Assembly (NCBI GenBank): GCA_039602395.1
Contig: JBCNJP010000003.1
Coordinates: 23,853,896 to 23,917,895 of the forward strand
Length of the DNA stretch: 64,000 nt
Direction of reading: 5' to 3'
Source of the DNA: Deinandra increscens subsp. villosa
Lineage: Eukaryota > Streptophyta > Magnoliopsida > Asterales > Asteraceae
Made by a program: the position numbers and the translations under genes. Below, piece after piece: positions 43,433-55,369 of the stretch; within the stretch, counting starts at the first letter, position 1; every line of letters begins with the position of its first letter. The notes under the pieces are model-generated. The model was given only the letters and a program-made list of their open reading frames with translations. It was not told the DNA's origin and ran no database searches.

Positions 43433-44101
43433 GGTTGATCCTCAAACAGATTGATGGGTCGAGTTTTGCGGGCGGCTGGGAATGGAGCAAGAGGGTTCCG
43501 GCAAAGGTTAACATTCTCATATGGATAATCTAGCTGCGAATATTACCGACCTTGGATGCTTTGGTGAGACGTAATGTCCAAGTCAGTTCCGTCTTATGCC
43601 CATTGTGTGGGGAAGTTGAGGAATCTGTCGATCATGTTTTCTCGGCTTGTCTGGTGGCGGCGGTGGTGTGGCAAGGGGTGGCGGGCTGGGCTGGAATGGC
43701 CTCGTGTTTTTCCTTTTCGGTAGAGGATGTGATGAGGTTTCATCATTCGTGGGAGGCTGGGTCTACTAAGAGGGAGTGGGTGCATGTTCTCGTGGCCGCG
43801 GCGTATTGGGGAATGTGGAAGGAGAGGAATCGGGTGATTTTTTATAAGAAGTCAGTGTCGGTGGCGGGTGTTCTCAAGGATGTTCGGAGCTTATGTTCGT
43901 TTTGGGTTCGAAATAGAGGTGGTATCGATCTGTTTTTGGAAATGGAGGCTTAATGGGGTGAAGTCTGTTTTGTTTTTTTTTTTGTTTTTTTTTGTATTCT
44001 TTTCCTTTCTTGTGCTCTATTCCCTTGATGGAGCCTTTGTAGTTTGGTGTTGTTGTTTCTGTGGAGTTTGTGGTGAATGAAAGTGCAGTTCAAAAAAAAA
44101 A
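43433..44101 (+). pseudogene. 3' end of the split LINE with poly(A)
   Basis: Continues the LINE frame: ILKQIDGSSFAGGWEWSKRV, a stop at 43531-43533, then the zinc-binding RT C-terminal module (CPLCGEVEESVDHVFSACLV, AAVVWQGVAGW, YWGMWKERNRVIF) to a stop at 43951-43953. A T/G-rich 3' UTR and a short A run (44092-44101) end the element. Confidence 0.85.
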
Positions 44102-45399
44102 GATACATCGATAGAAAGACAGAAACTTGGCTTTTTCCAATTTGCAATTAACGAGAATGGTGTGACACCTCGTCCAAAAACCCTAGGTCAAACCCTTTCA
44201 CTTTGACTTTTAATTAAGTATTAATGTGCATTAACTGATCTTATTACTGTTTAAACTGTTAATTACTGTGCCTGACTGTTAACTGATGACGTAAACCTAA
44301 TCCCGCGTTTGTACCTGAAGCGTATACCCGTAAATTTCATAGGGATTCCATGTATTAATCATGGAATTTCAATAACAAGAAAATAAATATAAAATGTATT
44401 TTTATATTTTATTTGAAACTGGAGCTGGTGTCGTGCGTTTATATAACCGACACGGGAAACTGATAAGCGATCATATGTTTAAAACTATTCGGTTTTAAAC
44501 AATCTAGACGGTCGAGCTTAAAACTGTTACGAACTGACAAAACTGAAAACTTTGACCGTAACCCGTTCGAAAAACTAAAAACTATAATTGATTTCTGAAA
44601 AACTGTTAGAACAGAATTTAACAATTGTTTTTATGAAATAAAAACATCACAAACTGAAACCGTTGTCAAGACATAAGCCAAACCTCAATCGTTGACCCTG
44701 TTGGGCCCAACTAGGCCCAATAGGCCCAATTAGCCAAAATCAATTAAACCGAGCCCGAAACCTTGACCCATTACTCAAACTTAATATTTCGAATAATCAT
44801 GGCGATCCGTAAACCTAACCGATACACAACGGGCCCGGGCCTCGAACCGGTGCCCCGTTTGGACCCGTACGGCCCATAACCGACGAACCGGTCCAACTAC
44901 TTTTTCTTTAAATGTTTTGGCCCAATCTTAAGCCCAATTCAAATGGGTTTAATTCAATAAATTTAAGCTCCTCAACTTGGCATTAATTTTTATAAATTAC
45001 TTTACCACCTTTAAATTTTATAAAAATTTATCACCAACTTATAAGACTCCAACACTTTTATTATTTATAAAGGTTATGGGTTATTGTCACCACAAATATT
45101 TATAAGTTTATAAACTTTCGCATAGAATGCCATAGTTATAAAACATGGCAATATTTTATGAACCAAGACTTATTTTTATAAAATATATCACCCACACATG
45201 GTTTATTTTATAAAAAGTTGCTAGTGACCTTGTTGGTAAGAAATGTGGTAGAGATTTGGCCAACACTTGAGCCTACCAACCTTTCTCTCCACCACACCTT
45301 TTACCAACCTACCCTCTCCTTGTCCTTCTTCATGTCACAAGCAAACAACTCCATTTTCTTTCTTCTTTTTTTTTCTTGTTTTGAACGTGAAACAACAAC

Positions 45400-46050
45400 T
45401 GAAGACAAGCACCAACCACCCCTCTCATTCTTCCTTCCGGTGAAACAACCACCGCCACCACTGCTGGCCACCGCCACCACTGCTGGCCACCACCACTTCC
45501 TTTAGTTGCCGCCAACACCAACCACCACCTTCTTCCTTTTTCCTTTCCTGCCGTGAACAGGTATTCCAGCCGCCACTCGCCTCTCTTCCTCCCTCGCAAT
45601 CAGCACTCATCTCCTCCCTCTCAGCACCACCACCGTGACCCACCACCACCGCAGCCCCTCCCCTCCTCTTTCTCTTTTCCCGGTCGCGACACACCACCCT
45701 CCCTTTTTCTTTTTCTCGGTGAAGAACAAGAACCAACCACCACCGCTTGGTTGTTACTACCACCGAACCAGAGCCCCGCCGCCGCTGCTGCCGCCGGCTG
45801 CTGCTGTGGAGCTGCTGTCCAACCGCCACCCCCATCCATCTCTTTTCTTTTCGGTGAAACAACACAGACCACCACCCCGGCCGCTGCTGCTGTGTTCCCG
45901 TCGCCCTCTGCCGCTGCCGGAGCTGCTACCGGAGCTGCTGCCGGAGCTGCCGCTGTCTGCCGGAGCTACTGCTGCTGCTGCGGTGATCCTACTGCAGCTG
46001 TTGTCGGCAACCGTGAACCGCCACCCGAGCCACCACCTTTCGTCACTTAG
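45400..46050 (+). repeat. GC-rich trinucleotide region in the solo LTR
   Basis: CCGCCAC, GCTGCTG and CCGGAGCTG repeats with several returns of the phrase CGGTGAAACAAC. It produces long Pro/His/Ala frames on both strands, which are composition artefacts. Confidence 0.7.
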
Positions 46051-47903
46051 CGGGTTTCACCCTCGTGAGTCGTTTAACCGGTTATTGTTTAAGTTTTATA
46101 CGTTATTAAACGTCCCGAATGATTCCCCGAGTCTTGACAACTAACCCGTTAAAAAACCCGAGTTTTCAACGATCATAAACACCGAAATACATTTTATATA
46201 AAACTTAAGGTTATAGGTGTGAAAATGTGGAAACGGTTAATGATTTTATGGAACTTATGACTTGTAATTGTTAAACACACATTATCAACACGTGTTTTCT
46301 AAACACTAAAATGTAGTGTTTAAAAATAAAGACCTATGGATATATGTATATATATACTAAGTTGATGATTTGGTTATATCATTTGGTGATTATATGTTTA
46401 GTTTATATATTGCATGGATTAATTAAATCAAAAACATGTTATGATGTTAGAATGTTATGTGGTTAGTAAACTTTGGTAAATAGAAATGTCATTCGGTCAT
46501 AATGGTTAATCATCATAATTTTGGATTAATATGCTAATGACAATTATCACGGACTAATTTGGGGTTTAAAGACATGCATGAACTTATTATGGATTTTTGG
46601 AAGTTTTACTAAACTTTTGGACATAAAATGATAACTTTAAAAACCCTAAAAAGAATTTTATGGATAAATATTAAAACTAGTGATTTTATATAAATTACTT
46701 GAAGAAATTAAACCATAAAATGACAGCATGGAATTTATAATATAAAATGATCACATTTTATAAAAAATATAATTTCTAAAATACGAGACTTAAATGACTT
46801 GTATAGATTTTGTAAAAATAAAATGGATAAAATATATATATAGATATATTTATGTTCAAAAATGATAAAATATCATATTTTTGAACAATTGACAAAAAGT
46901 ATAAAATCTTGGAATTTATAGAAAAAGTGGAAAATGTTTTATGTTGGGAATTTTCTATAAAAAGTCTTTAATTTAAAACCCTAACTTTATTTGATAAATA
47001 AAGTTATTTAGAAATGATTTTATAAAAAAATAAAATCAAAAGACTTATAGAAACTATGAAAAACATATTTTTGATTTTTTTAAATAAATCAAAATAATCA
47101 AAACATTTTAACCGGATCAAATGTTTATTTTTAAGCGTTTGGAATTGAAACGAAATCTTTAAACGATTTAAAAATGTTTTATGACGTAATAAATCGTAAA
47201 TAATTATTTTCAGCAAATAATTATTCTTATGAATTTTAGAAACCCTAATTTGAGTTAAAATCATTTTGGTTTGTTAATATAATTATTTTTAATAATAATT
47301 ATATTTACATTAACTCAAAACCCTAATTTTTCAAACATGAGTTTAATATTAAAATAACCTTTAATAATTTGATAAATTATTCCAACAAGTTATAATAACT
47401 ATTTCAATAATAATTATCAACTCTAGTTATATATATTATAACTTACCGCGATTAACTATTCAATCGATCGAGCGAACTTAAAAATAATAATAAATATTAT
47501 TATTTAAAACAATGTTCAAGACTTGATTGAATTGATATTCATGATACGTTATCGCATGTTCATCCTTTGTGTTTATTTACATAAATGCCTTAATACGTGA
47601 ACATTCGTATTTACTGATTTTGTAAACTAATTAACTAACGGGTTTTTGAAAACGCTACAAACGGGATTATACGTCAAGACTTGACCGGTATCATTTGGGT
47701 AACGTTCGTTACTCAAATGATTATGTGGACCCTTATGCATGTCGTCTTATGTTTTTATTAGGACGTTACTTGCTAGTTGCCACTCGGCAATCCATCATCA
47801 TCACTGAATCAAGTGAGTTTCACGGCCCCTTTTCTTTACAACTGTTTTACACTTATGGGGGAGAAATCATGAACTGATAAAATGCTTTTTACTTAATGTT
47901 ATG

Positions 47904-47975
47904 GTTTACCTGTTAGCCGTATGACTACATGTTCCATTCTGTATCCCAAACAACTGGTACTTATCGTTATCAACG
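47904..47975 (+). repeat. Left copy of a 72-bp flanking direct repeat
   Basis: Identical, base for base, to 54595-54666. Both belong to the solo LTR into which the copia inserted. Confidence 0.9.
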
Positions 47976-48423
47976 TTGGTCCGGAAACAATAACTAATCA
48001 CGATATTTTAATCTAGTACAAGTGCGGAATCCTTGTACAAGACCGATTCAAGAATAAAGATGAAGAGAACACAAGAAAACGATGATTAAACAATAAAAGC
48101 TTGATCTATGCACACAAGATGAACTTGTCGGGTACAAGATAAGAAATCGTAAACTCTGTCTCACGGGTTTACGATCGTAATCACCAAATGCTCTCTTAGA
48201 ATCGTAAACAAGCATGCCTAATGAGGAGGTCAAGTGGGGTTTATATAGGCACCCCAATGGGTTTACTATTGGGCCCCTTGTGGATCATAAACCCAATAGT
48301 AAACCCAAACCCAATCATAAACTAGCCTAAATACAATAGCAAACTAGCCTATGATTCTAATGAAACCCTCTAAGCCCAACCCAAACTATTTAATATTACA
48401 AGCCTCATAATCTAGCCTCTACA
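47976..48423 (-). repeat. 3' LTR of the young copia
   Basis: Plus-strand right end CCTCTACA. The left end reads GTTGGTCC with the expected terminal T missing. It holds a 15-bp inverted repeat (48259-48273 / 48292-48306) next to the TATA box (TTATATAGGC, 48241). Confidence 0.85.
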
Positions 48424-50801
48424 ATCTTCCCCTAGGCTTGTGATATTAAATGTCTTCGATCTTTGAACTTCTTCTTCTTGACTGGCTGGCATGGATGTTG
48501 ATGAAGATTCTTTCCGCATAAATCTTCAATGGGTTTCATGACGGGCACTTGGGACTTCCTCTTGATCAGCATCAGCTAAAACTTCTTGAAAAGAACAAGC
48601 AATGAAATGGAGGACTCTCATTGACTTGCTTCTTGAAAGAACTGGTTCTTGCTGAATCTTCGGTAACTGTCTTGAATCTCCAAAACAATTAGAGGTTAAA
48701 TTTTGAAAAACCTCTAACTGTGAAGAACTTGATTGTTGAACTTCAAACTTCATGAACTCTGACTGCCCTCTGTATCATTTTCTTTTTCAAAGATTTGACT
48801 TGAAATCTTCAACTTCCCCTAAACTTGTGAGCATTTTCTTTGAAAACCATTGAAGCTTTTGAAAACTTGTAAAGACACCAACAACTTCCCCTGAACAGTT
48901 GCTTATTCAGATGGAAGTCTTGTCCGGCTGGTTCTTTAACTTGAGCAGTAGCAACATCTTTCTATCATCAACCTGTCTGACACACATTTGAAAAAAAATA
49001 TACTCCACCAGACATTTGATGACTGGTCTTTGGGTTAGGAGGTAATTATCATCTGTTCAGTTGATTCAAATTAACATAATTTTAACCAAAAACCCTAATA
49101 TAGATTACGGGTTTTCTATAAAACTTCCCGTGAACCCAAGACCTCTAAAGACTTCCCCTTAGCTGATAACTTCCCCTCAGCTAAGGACTTCCCCTGAGAT
49201 AATACATATTATCTTCGAGTTCCCTTCAGATACTATGTATTATGGAAGTCTTTTCATTAGATAATAAGTATCATCCTCGAGTTCCTTTCGGATAATACTT
49301 ATTATCCTCCCTCCTTCCCCTAAAAATTTGTCAAGATCTGACGGAGGAAGTCTTTTCCATTAGATAATAAGTATCATCCTCGAGTCCTCTTCGGATAATA
49401 CTTATTATCCCATACTCCTTCCCCTAAAAATTTGGCAAGATCTGTCGGGGGCATATTGTCATGCATTAAAACCCATGAAAAACATATTTTGACTTCTCAA
49501 ATCAACCTGGCCAAGACGAAAACACATCAAAAAGAACTTAACGACTCACACACGAAAGATAAAAACTAAACAAATACTTACCAAACCAAACATGAGAAAG
49601 TTTACTAAGGGTCAAACCGTATGAATCTGACTAAGGAACCCTTTTCAGCTTCAGTTACTCGACTAGTCCAGGTGATAGCCGGTATGTTTGTCCGCTTTAA
49701 ACTCAAACCTGTTTAATCCCAACCGAATGCGTCATGTTTAATATAGTACAATATTACCATCATGTTTAATTGTCCCCACACCCAAGCGTACACAGCAAAA
49801 CCTACCCAACCTCAGAGTTTATTGAGGATTCACAAACCCCCAGCTTGAGGAACCATGCAACACCGTTATGACTACCACTTATTTTATTAACCATCAGTTG
49901 GTGATCAGGTCGGCCGCTAAGCACACAAAGAAGACCAACTGAGTGATTATTTATTCTCTTTTCTTTTTCATTTTTCATTCATTTTTTTTTTATTTTTTTT
50001 TTCATTTCTTTTTCTTTTCTTTTTATTATGTGGTGTAGTCATGACAGCAGAGACATGGCGTGTGAGAGAGTGAATACTAGGTAATTACCACTCTCAACCC
50101 CACTTTCATTGGAGGTCATAAGTTTAGGTCGAGCCTACCGAGCATATCACCGTGGAGCTTGCCTTTCACTTCCGTCTTAAGCGTGTCAGTCATCTCCAAC
50201 CCGGACATTCATTTTACTTCCCAACTTCTCAAAAACAAGACACAAACAATTAAAAATTGAAAAGCACACTATTTTTGAGGGGTCAACTTTTTCTTCATCT
50301 TTACATTTCTTCCCCTTGCTTTTTGATTTTTAATGTCACAATCTTGTGAACATCAGTTTTTTTTTTTAAATAAAAAATAAAACACACAAACACACTTAAA
50401 AGAACAAAACACAAAATTTTGAAGATATCTGGCCAAGCTAACTTTCAAAGTATTGATTTGAAAATTTTTGAAAATTGGGTTTCATGACATGCACACTTCA
50501 TTGCATCTGAAGTCAAAACACTTCAACAATCAATCACCAAGTGAAAATTTTAGGAAATTTGGTTTGACTCAAAACACCCTTTGCCGCTTCATTCACACAA
50601 CCAAGTTAAGAACAGTACCTTTCGCGATGAATTTTACCTTTTACCTCTCAAGGAAACATATCCTCCATAAAAAATTGCTTGTCATGACATGAAGATACGT
50701 CTCCTAAAATGTGCCTGAAACAATCACTTATCAACAAATAAATTAATCAATAAAAATGTTAGTGATAATCCTCCTTGACTGTTCCTGCACATAATGAGAT
50801 A
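48424..50801 (-). other. 3' non-coding region of the young copia
   Basis: Minus-strand AGGGGAAG polypurine-like motifs occur at about 48428, 48814, 48890, 49152, 49168, 49185, 49313 and 49411, the first adjoining the LTR. A two-copy repeat with ATAATAAGTAT/ATACTTATTAT arms lies at 49245-49450. The hairpin at 49895-49941 is listed separately. No ORF is convincing. Confidence 0.7.
49895..49941 (-). promoter_or_regulatory. Hairpin related to the 2233-2474 motif
   Basis: On the minus strand the stem CAGTTGGT/ACCAACTG encloses CTTCTTTGTGTG, CTTAGCGG and CCGACCTGATC. The inner part aligns with the third hairpin at 2417-2474 (CTTTCTCTGCGTG...CCGACCTGAT), while the stem is unrelated. It occupies the same place, between gag and the 3' LTR. 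Confidence 0.6.
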
Positions 50802-53473
50802 TTAGTTAGCCATTGGTACCCAGGCCATTGTTTTTCTGGGTACACCTGAGGAATCAATGAAAGATACCTCGTGTAAGAACACCCCCTTTGAAAAATCAAG
50901 AAGTTGGGATGGAACTGCCTTGATTTTTGGTTTCCAAGTTCCAGGTGATTTAACATTTGTTTTAGTCACCTTTGGAGTTGTGACCTTAGGTATTTCAACC
51001 TTCTTCGTTTTAGATTCACTTTTCAAAACAGTTTTTGTTTTAGTCACCTTTTGAGTTGTGACTTTAGGTATTTCAACCTTCTGCATTTTAGAATCATTTT
51101 TGAAAACAGTTTTAGTTACCTTAGGAGGGGTAACCTTGGGTTTTTCAGACTTTGTTTGTTTTGAAAATGGTTTCTTCACCTGTTTTTGGAAATTTTTGTA
51201 ACTTGGAAAGCTGTTGTTTTGATTTAAAGATTTTCTTTCAGCTTTGGCAGCACCCCAATGTTGATCAGAGGGTTTAACCTTAGGAGTAACAGTCTTCATT
51301 GCCTTAGGTTTTTCCACCTTCATGGGCTTAGACTTTACAGACTCCTGAGATGAAACCCTTTGACCCTGAGATGAAACCCTTTGACTTTTCGGAAAATAGG
51401 GTTCATAGGGGCGATAAAGACAGTTTCTACCAATATGACCAGCGATGCCACAATTAAAACAAGTCTGCTTCTTTAGATAGAAGTCAGACGTGTACCCATT
51501 TGTCTTTGGTGGCTGATATGGAGCTGGTTTGCCTTGTGTCTGCTTCTTTGCTTTGACTGCAGCTTCAGATTTGACTTTCTGGCTGGTTTGTCGAAGCCTG
51601 TGTCGAACCTGTCTTTACTGTCTTTATGCTTCCTTGATTCTTTGACGTTGAAGCACCATTCTTGCAATTACAACAGCAACTGCATGATCCAACTGAAGAA
51701 ATGGGAGACACAGCTAGGGGTGTTCAAAACCGGATATCCGAAAATTCGGATATCCGAATTTCGGATATCCGAAATTTCGGATAGTTGATTTTCACTATCC
51801 GAATCCGTATCCGAAATTTCGGATATCCGAATTTCGGATATCCGAAATTTCGGATACGGATTCAGATAGTGAATCGGATATCCGAATTTTCAAAACAAAA
51901 AAAAAAAAACTAAAAAAAAAATACATTCAATCTCTAAAATATCTAGTGATAAACATCCAAATGAGCAAATAGTCAAATACAAGTACATTAAATAGTCAAA
52001 CACCAATAAAAAAAAATTTGTCTCGAATTTGAAGCTCGAATCCGTGTGCAACAAGCTCGATGGCAAACTACAAATCGGCGGTGTAAGGCAATGAGCCAGT
52101 GAGGGTCGAGATTTGGAGGACGACGGGATCCAAAGAGGTAAAGAGAGTGAACATTGGAGTTTAGAACTTTAGATTTAGGGTTTCTTAAGTTAAAGTATGT
52201 TAAACTAAATAATATATATAATTTAATATTTTAAAAAAAATATATTTCGGATATTTTTCGGATATCCGAATATCCAAAAATGTTCAGAATCAATGTCCGA
52301 ATCCGAAAATTCGGATATCCGAATTTTGGATATCCGAATTTTTGGATATTTTGACTTCGGATATTTCGGATATTTCAAATTCGGATTCGGATATTTTTGA
52401 ACACCCCTAGACACAGCTACTCCCTTGAGTTTTTCATTCTTCACTCCAGCTGTTGGTTTCATGCTTGGATGCTTGATGGTGATCTTTGGCCTCTCATCTT
52501 TAGGTTCACTTATCACTCCATCGGTTATTCCCTTGAACTTGGAGGAGAAGGATGGTAATTCATATCCTACATCTAGTTCTTGGTCAAACATTGATCCAGA
52601 TGTCATAAAGATCTTCCCCTCAGGCTGTGTCGTCAAGATCACCTTTTCCCTTTTGACTTCGTCAATTACTTTGAAGCATGGGGTTTCAATTTTAGGGTAT
52701 GGTTTCAACTCTATCCCAGCATCATCAGACTTAGAGTTGTGACACCTGTCATATTTCTGGCACTCAGCATCATTGTCTGATATATCCTTTACTCTCCCTT
52801 CACCATAAGTCATGTTTGCTTCATTATCAATTTCTTCTTGAGTCAATGGTGTAGTTCCAACCAAGACACTATCAATAGGAGGAGCAGCTTCTTTATAATC
52901 AGACTTGGTTCGTTCAACTTGATCCTCACTAAGAAGTATTCCTATAATGTCTCTGGGAACTGGTGGAGGAATGATGCTGTTCATTGCCAAAGATTTATCA
53001 GTTTTCTCTGACCCAAACCCAGATGTGTCTTTCCCAACTTGACCAGTCACAACAGCATGTGACAATTCCTTTCCAGCATCGAGCATTCTTTTGTTTCTTT
53101 CCTGATTGCAATCATACTTGATTTGCAGCTCATCAAATTTTTGTTGCAGTTCAGTTAATTTATGTGTAAGCTCAGATATCTCAATCCTAGCCCGATCATA
53201 TAAGATAGTCTTCTCCGTTGCTAGTTTCTGATATTTCTCAATGTCTCGTTTCTGAGCTTTTACCTTCTCCTCATTCTTTTTCCATCTACCCTTAAAAGAA
53301 CTCCTCTCGCATTTTATCTCAAATAATTCTATCTGATAATTTTTACAAATTTGCCTAAGTCCAGGAATTATACGAGCACAAGTAGGATTGGGGCATATCT
53401 CAGTTTTGTCAACTTCATCTGCGAACGCATCTTTGTCCTCAACTATATTCTTTTCTTCAACCACTGAACTCAT
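50802..53473 (-). pseudogene. Gag of the young copia, split by a MITE and one frameshift
   Basis: Starts MSSVVEEKNIVEDKD at 53473. Contains a CPNPTC motif, a coiled-coil segment (about residues 60-135), and an acidic middle. At about residue 350 a hAT MITE interrupts it (51715-52409). The frame resumes at 51714, shifts near 51585, and continues through the zinc knuckle CFNCGIAGHIGRNC (51420-51461) and a Lys-rich tail with KVTKT/KVEIPKVTT repeats to the stop at 50802. The gag-type knuckle and absence of pol define the element as gag-only. The parts outside the lesions look well preserved. Confidence 0.8.
51715..52409. mobile_element. 695-bp hAT-type MITE rich in GGATATCCGAA
   Basis: Ends TAGGGGTGTTCAAAA and TTTTGAACACCCCTA, with GACACAGC repeated at 51707-51714 and 52410-52417 (8 bp). 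Next to each end is an array of GGATATCCGAA/TTTCGGATATCC repeats, which together form long inverted arms. No transposase. Confidence 0.85.
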
Positions 53474-54130
53474 TTTCTTTCTTTAGATATGCAGCCATTG
53501 AAAATTTTGAAGAATCGGCAAAAACGGCAAAAGTACTATTCAAAGAATAGTGTCAAAAACTTAAAACTGAAAAAACGGAGGCCTTCGGAGGGGAATTTTG
53601 GGGTCCAAACGAGCTCCCTTGGACGTTAGTCGGGGGTAATTCTAGGGCTCGTTGTCACGAAAGTCGTGTTAAAATTTGAGCTTCTAACTCCAAACGAGTC
53701 AAAGTTATGTCCGTTTCCGTGAAAGTGTGAAATAGTGACTTTTTGCCGTAAACCAGTTTCCGATCGTAAACAGTGATCGTAAACACCCCCGAGTCGTAAA
53801 CCCAATCGTAAACACAGTGGGAATCGCAAACATGCTCCGGGTCGTAGACTCCAATAGTAAACTCTGATAGTAAACTCCGATAGTAAACTCCGATAGTAAA
53901 CTCCGATAGTAAACCTTCAAACCTTCAAACCTTCAAACCTTCAAACCTTCAAATCTTTAAATCTTCAAATCTTCAAATCTTCAAATCTTCAAATCTTCAA
54001 ATCTTCAAATCTTCAAATCTTCAAATCTTCAAATCTTCAAATCTTCAAATCTTCAAATCTTCGAAAAAAAAATTTTTTGGAAAAAAAACTTGAATCCAAT
54101 ACCGTGAGAACCTCGAATCTGTGATTCTTG
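53474..54130 (-). repeat. Leader of the young copia with two tandem arrays
   Basis: 53745-53915 holds about twelve copies of (T)CGTAAAC or AGTAAAC spaced about 15 bp. 53915-54063 is a CTTCAAAT/CTTCAAAC array of period 8. Confidence 0.8.
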
Positions 54131-54142
54131 GCTCTGATACCA
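54131..54142 (-). promoter_or_regulatory. Primer binding site (tRNA-Met)
   Basis: GCTCTGATACCA, the exact complement of TGGTATCAGAGC, lies two bases from the 5' LTR. Confidence 0.9.
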
Positions 54143-54144
54143 AT

Positions 54145-54594
54145 TGTTGGTCCGGAAACAATAACTAATCGCGATATTTTAATCTAGTACAAGTGCGGAA
54201 TCCTTGTACAAGACCGATTCAAGAATAAAGATGAAGAGAACACAAGAAAACGATGATTAAACAATAAAAGCTTGATCTATGCACACAAGATGAACTTGTC
54301 GGGTACAAGATAAGAAATCGTAAACTCTGTCTCACGGGTTTACGATCGTAATCACCAAATGCTCTCTTAGAATCGTAAACAAGCATGCCTAATGAGGAGG
54401 TCAAGTGGGGTTTATATAGGCACCCCAATGGGTTTACTATTGGGCCCCTTGTGGATCATAAACCCAATAGTAAACCCAAACCCAATCATAAACTAGCCTA
54501 AATACAATAGCAAACTAGCCTATGATTCTAATGAAACCCTCTAAGCCCAGCCCAAACTATTTAATATTACAAGCCTCATAATCTAGCCTCTACA
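54145..54594 (-). repeat. 5' LTR of the young copia
   Basis: TGTTGGTCC to CCTCTACA on the plus strand (450 bp). It differs from the 3' LTR at two transitions (near 54170 and 54550) and the missing terminal base of that copy. Confidence 0.9.
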
Positions 54595-54666
54595 GTTTAC
54601 CTGTTAGCCGTATGACTACATGTTCCATTCTGTATCCCAAACAACTGGTACTTATCGTTATCAACG
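54595..54666 (+). repeat. Right copy of the 72-bp flanking direct repeat
   Basis: Identical to 47904-47975. The solo LTR continues from here to 55369. Confidence 0.9.
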
Positions 54667-55369
54667 TTAGTACAACTGAATCCCACTATTAATTGAATTC
54701 GATTAGTTCTGCTCGAAATGATAACTAGTGAATAGATCTATTTGGGTTGACAACCCTGCCCAGATTGGTAGCTCCAATCCTGACTTCGTATATTGTCAAG
54801 GGGTACACGTCAGTTATTCTTGCATGTTCGGAATTCTTGGGATAGAATGCTATGAGTGGGTAACCCGTTAGTATTCGAATTTGAGGTTCATGGTAGGATC
54901 TTACTACCACGACAGTAAACCAATGTAACATTTAAGTATGTCGTAAACTGTTATTCCAACATACCGTAAACTGTTATTCCAACATACTGTAAACTGTTTT
55001 TACAAACTTACCATAGAATCATAAACCTGTGAACCTCACCAAATTTATGTTGACCTTTTAAAACTCATGATTTCTCAGGTATCTAAGTTTATCATGGAAG
55101 ACGTGCAAATGGGGCTTCACTGTAACTTTCGACCCTGCTTCACCGGAGTCGTAGTCCCGACCTATCTTAAACAAACTGATTTATGATTTCAATATCAAAC
55201 TAAGACTTTTATTCAAATGTAAGACAATATCATTTCACCACAACTTTCCGCTGCAACATAAATGGTATTATGTTTTAAATGACGTTTGAATTTAGTAGAA
55301 GTTGTTTTGTATATCTGCGACTATGATTCCGTCTCGCTCACACCCAAATCCGTTGACCGGGGTGTGACA

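Larger units (their letters stand above)
47976..54594 (-). mobile_element. Young gag-only copia (Sirevirus-like), minus strand
   Basis: Minus-strand order: LTR (54145-54594), primer site, leader with tandem repeats, gag (interrupted by a hAT MITE), 2.4 kb non-coding, multiple polypurine tracts, LTR (47976-48423). No protease, integrase or RT is visible. The two LTRs differ at two positions besides the end, so the insertion is young. Flanks are a 72-bp duplication instead of 5 bp. Confidence 0.85.
44161..55369 (+). mobile_element. Solo gypsy LTR (about 4.5 kb without its insert)
   Basis: Begins TGTGACACCTCG and ends CGGGGTGTGACA. AATGG at 44156-44160 and 55370-55374 is a perfect 5-bp target duplication, and no internal gypsy sequence or primer site follows the left end. 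It therefore is a solo LTR. It carries a donor-like site (47812), its complement (55029) and an acceptor-like TTTCTCAG ending at 55078, as in the LARD LTRs. The copia at 47976-54594 interrupts it. The interval 46150-47690 is AT-rich and empty. Confidence 0.85.

Noticed and set aside
45218..46144. Overlapping Pro/His/Ala-rich ORFs on both strands
   Set aside because: They lie in a trinucleotide-rich part of a solo LTR, are open on both strands at once and have no domain; base composition explains them.
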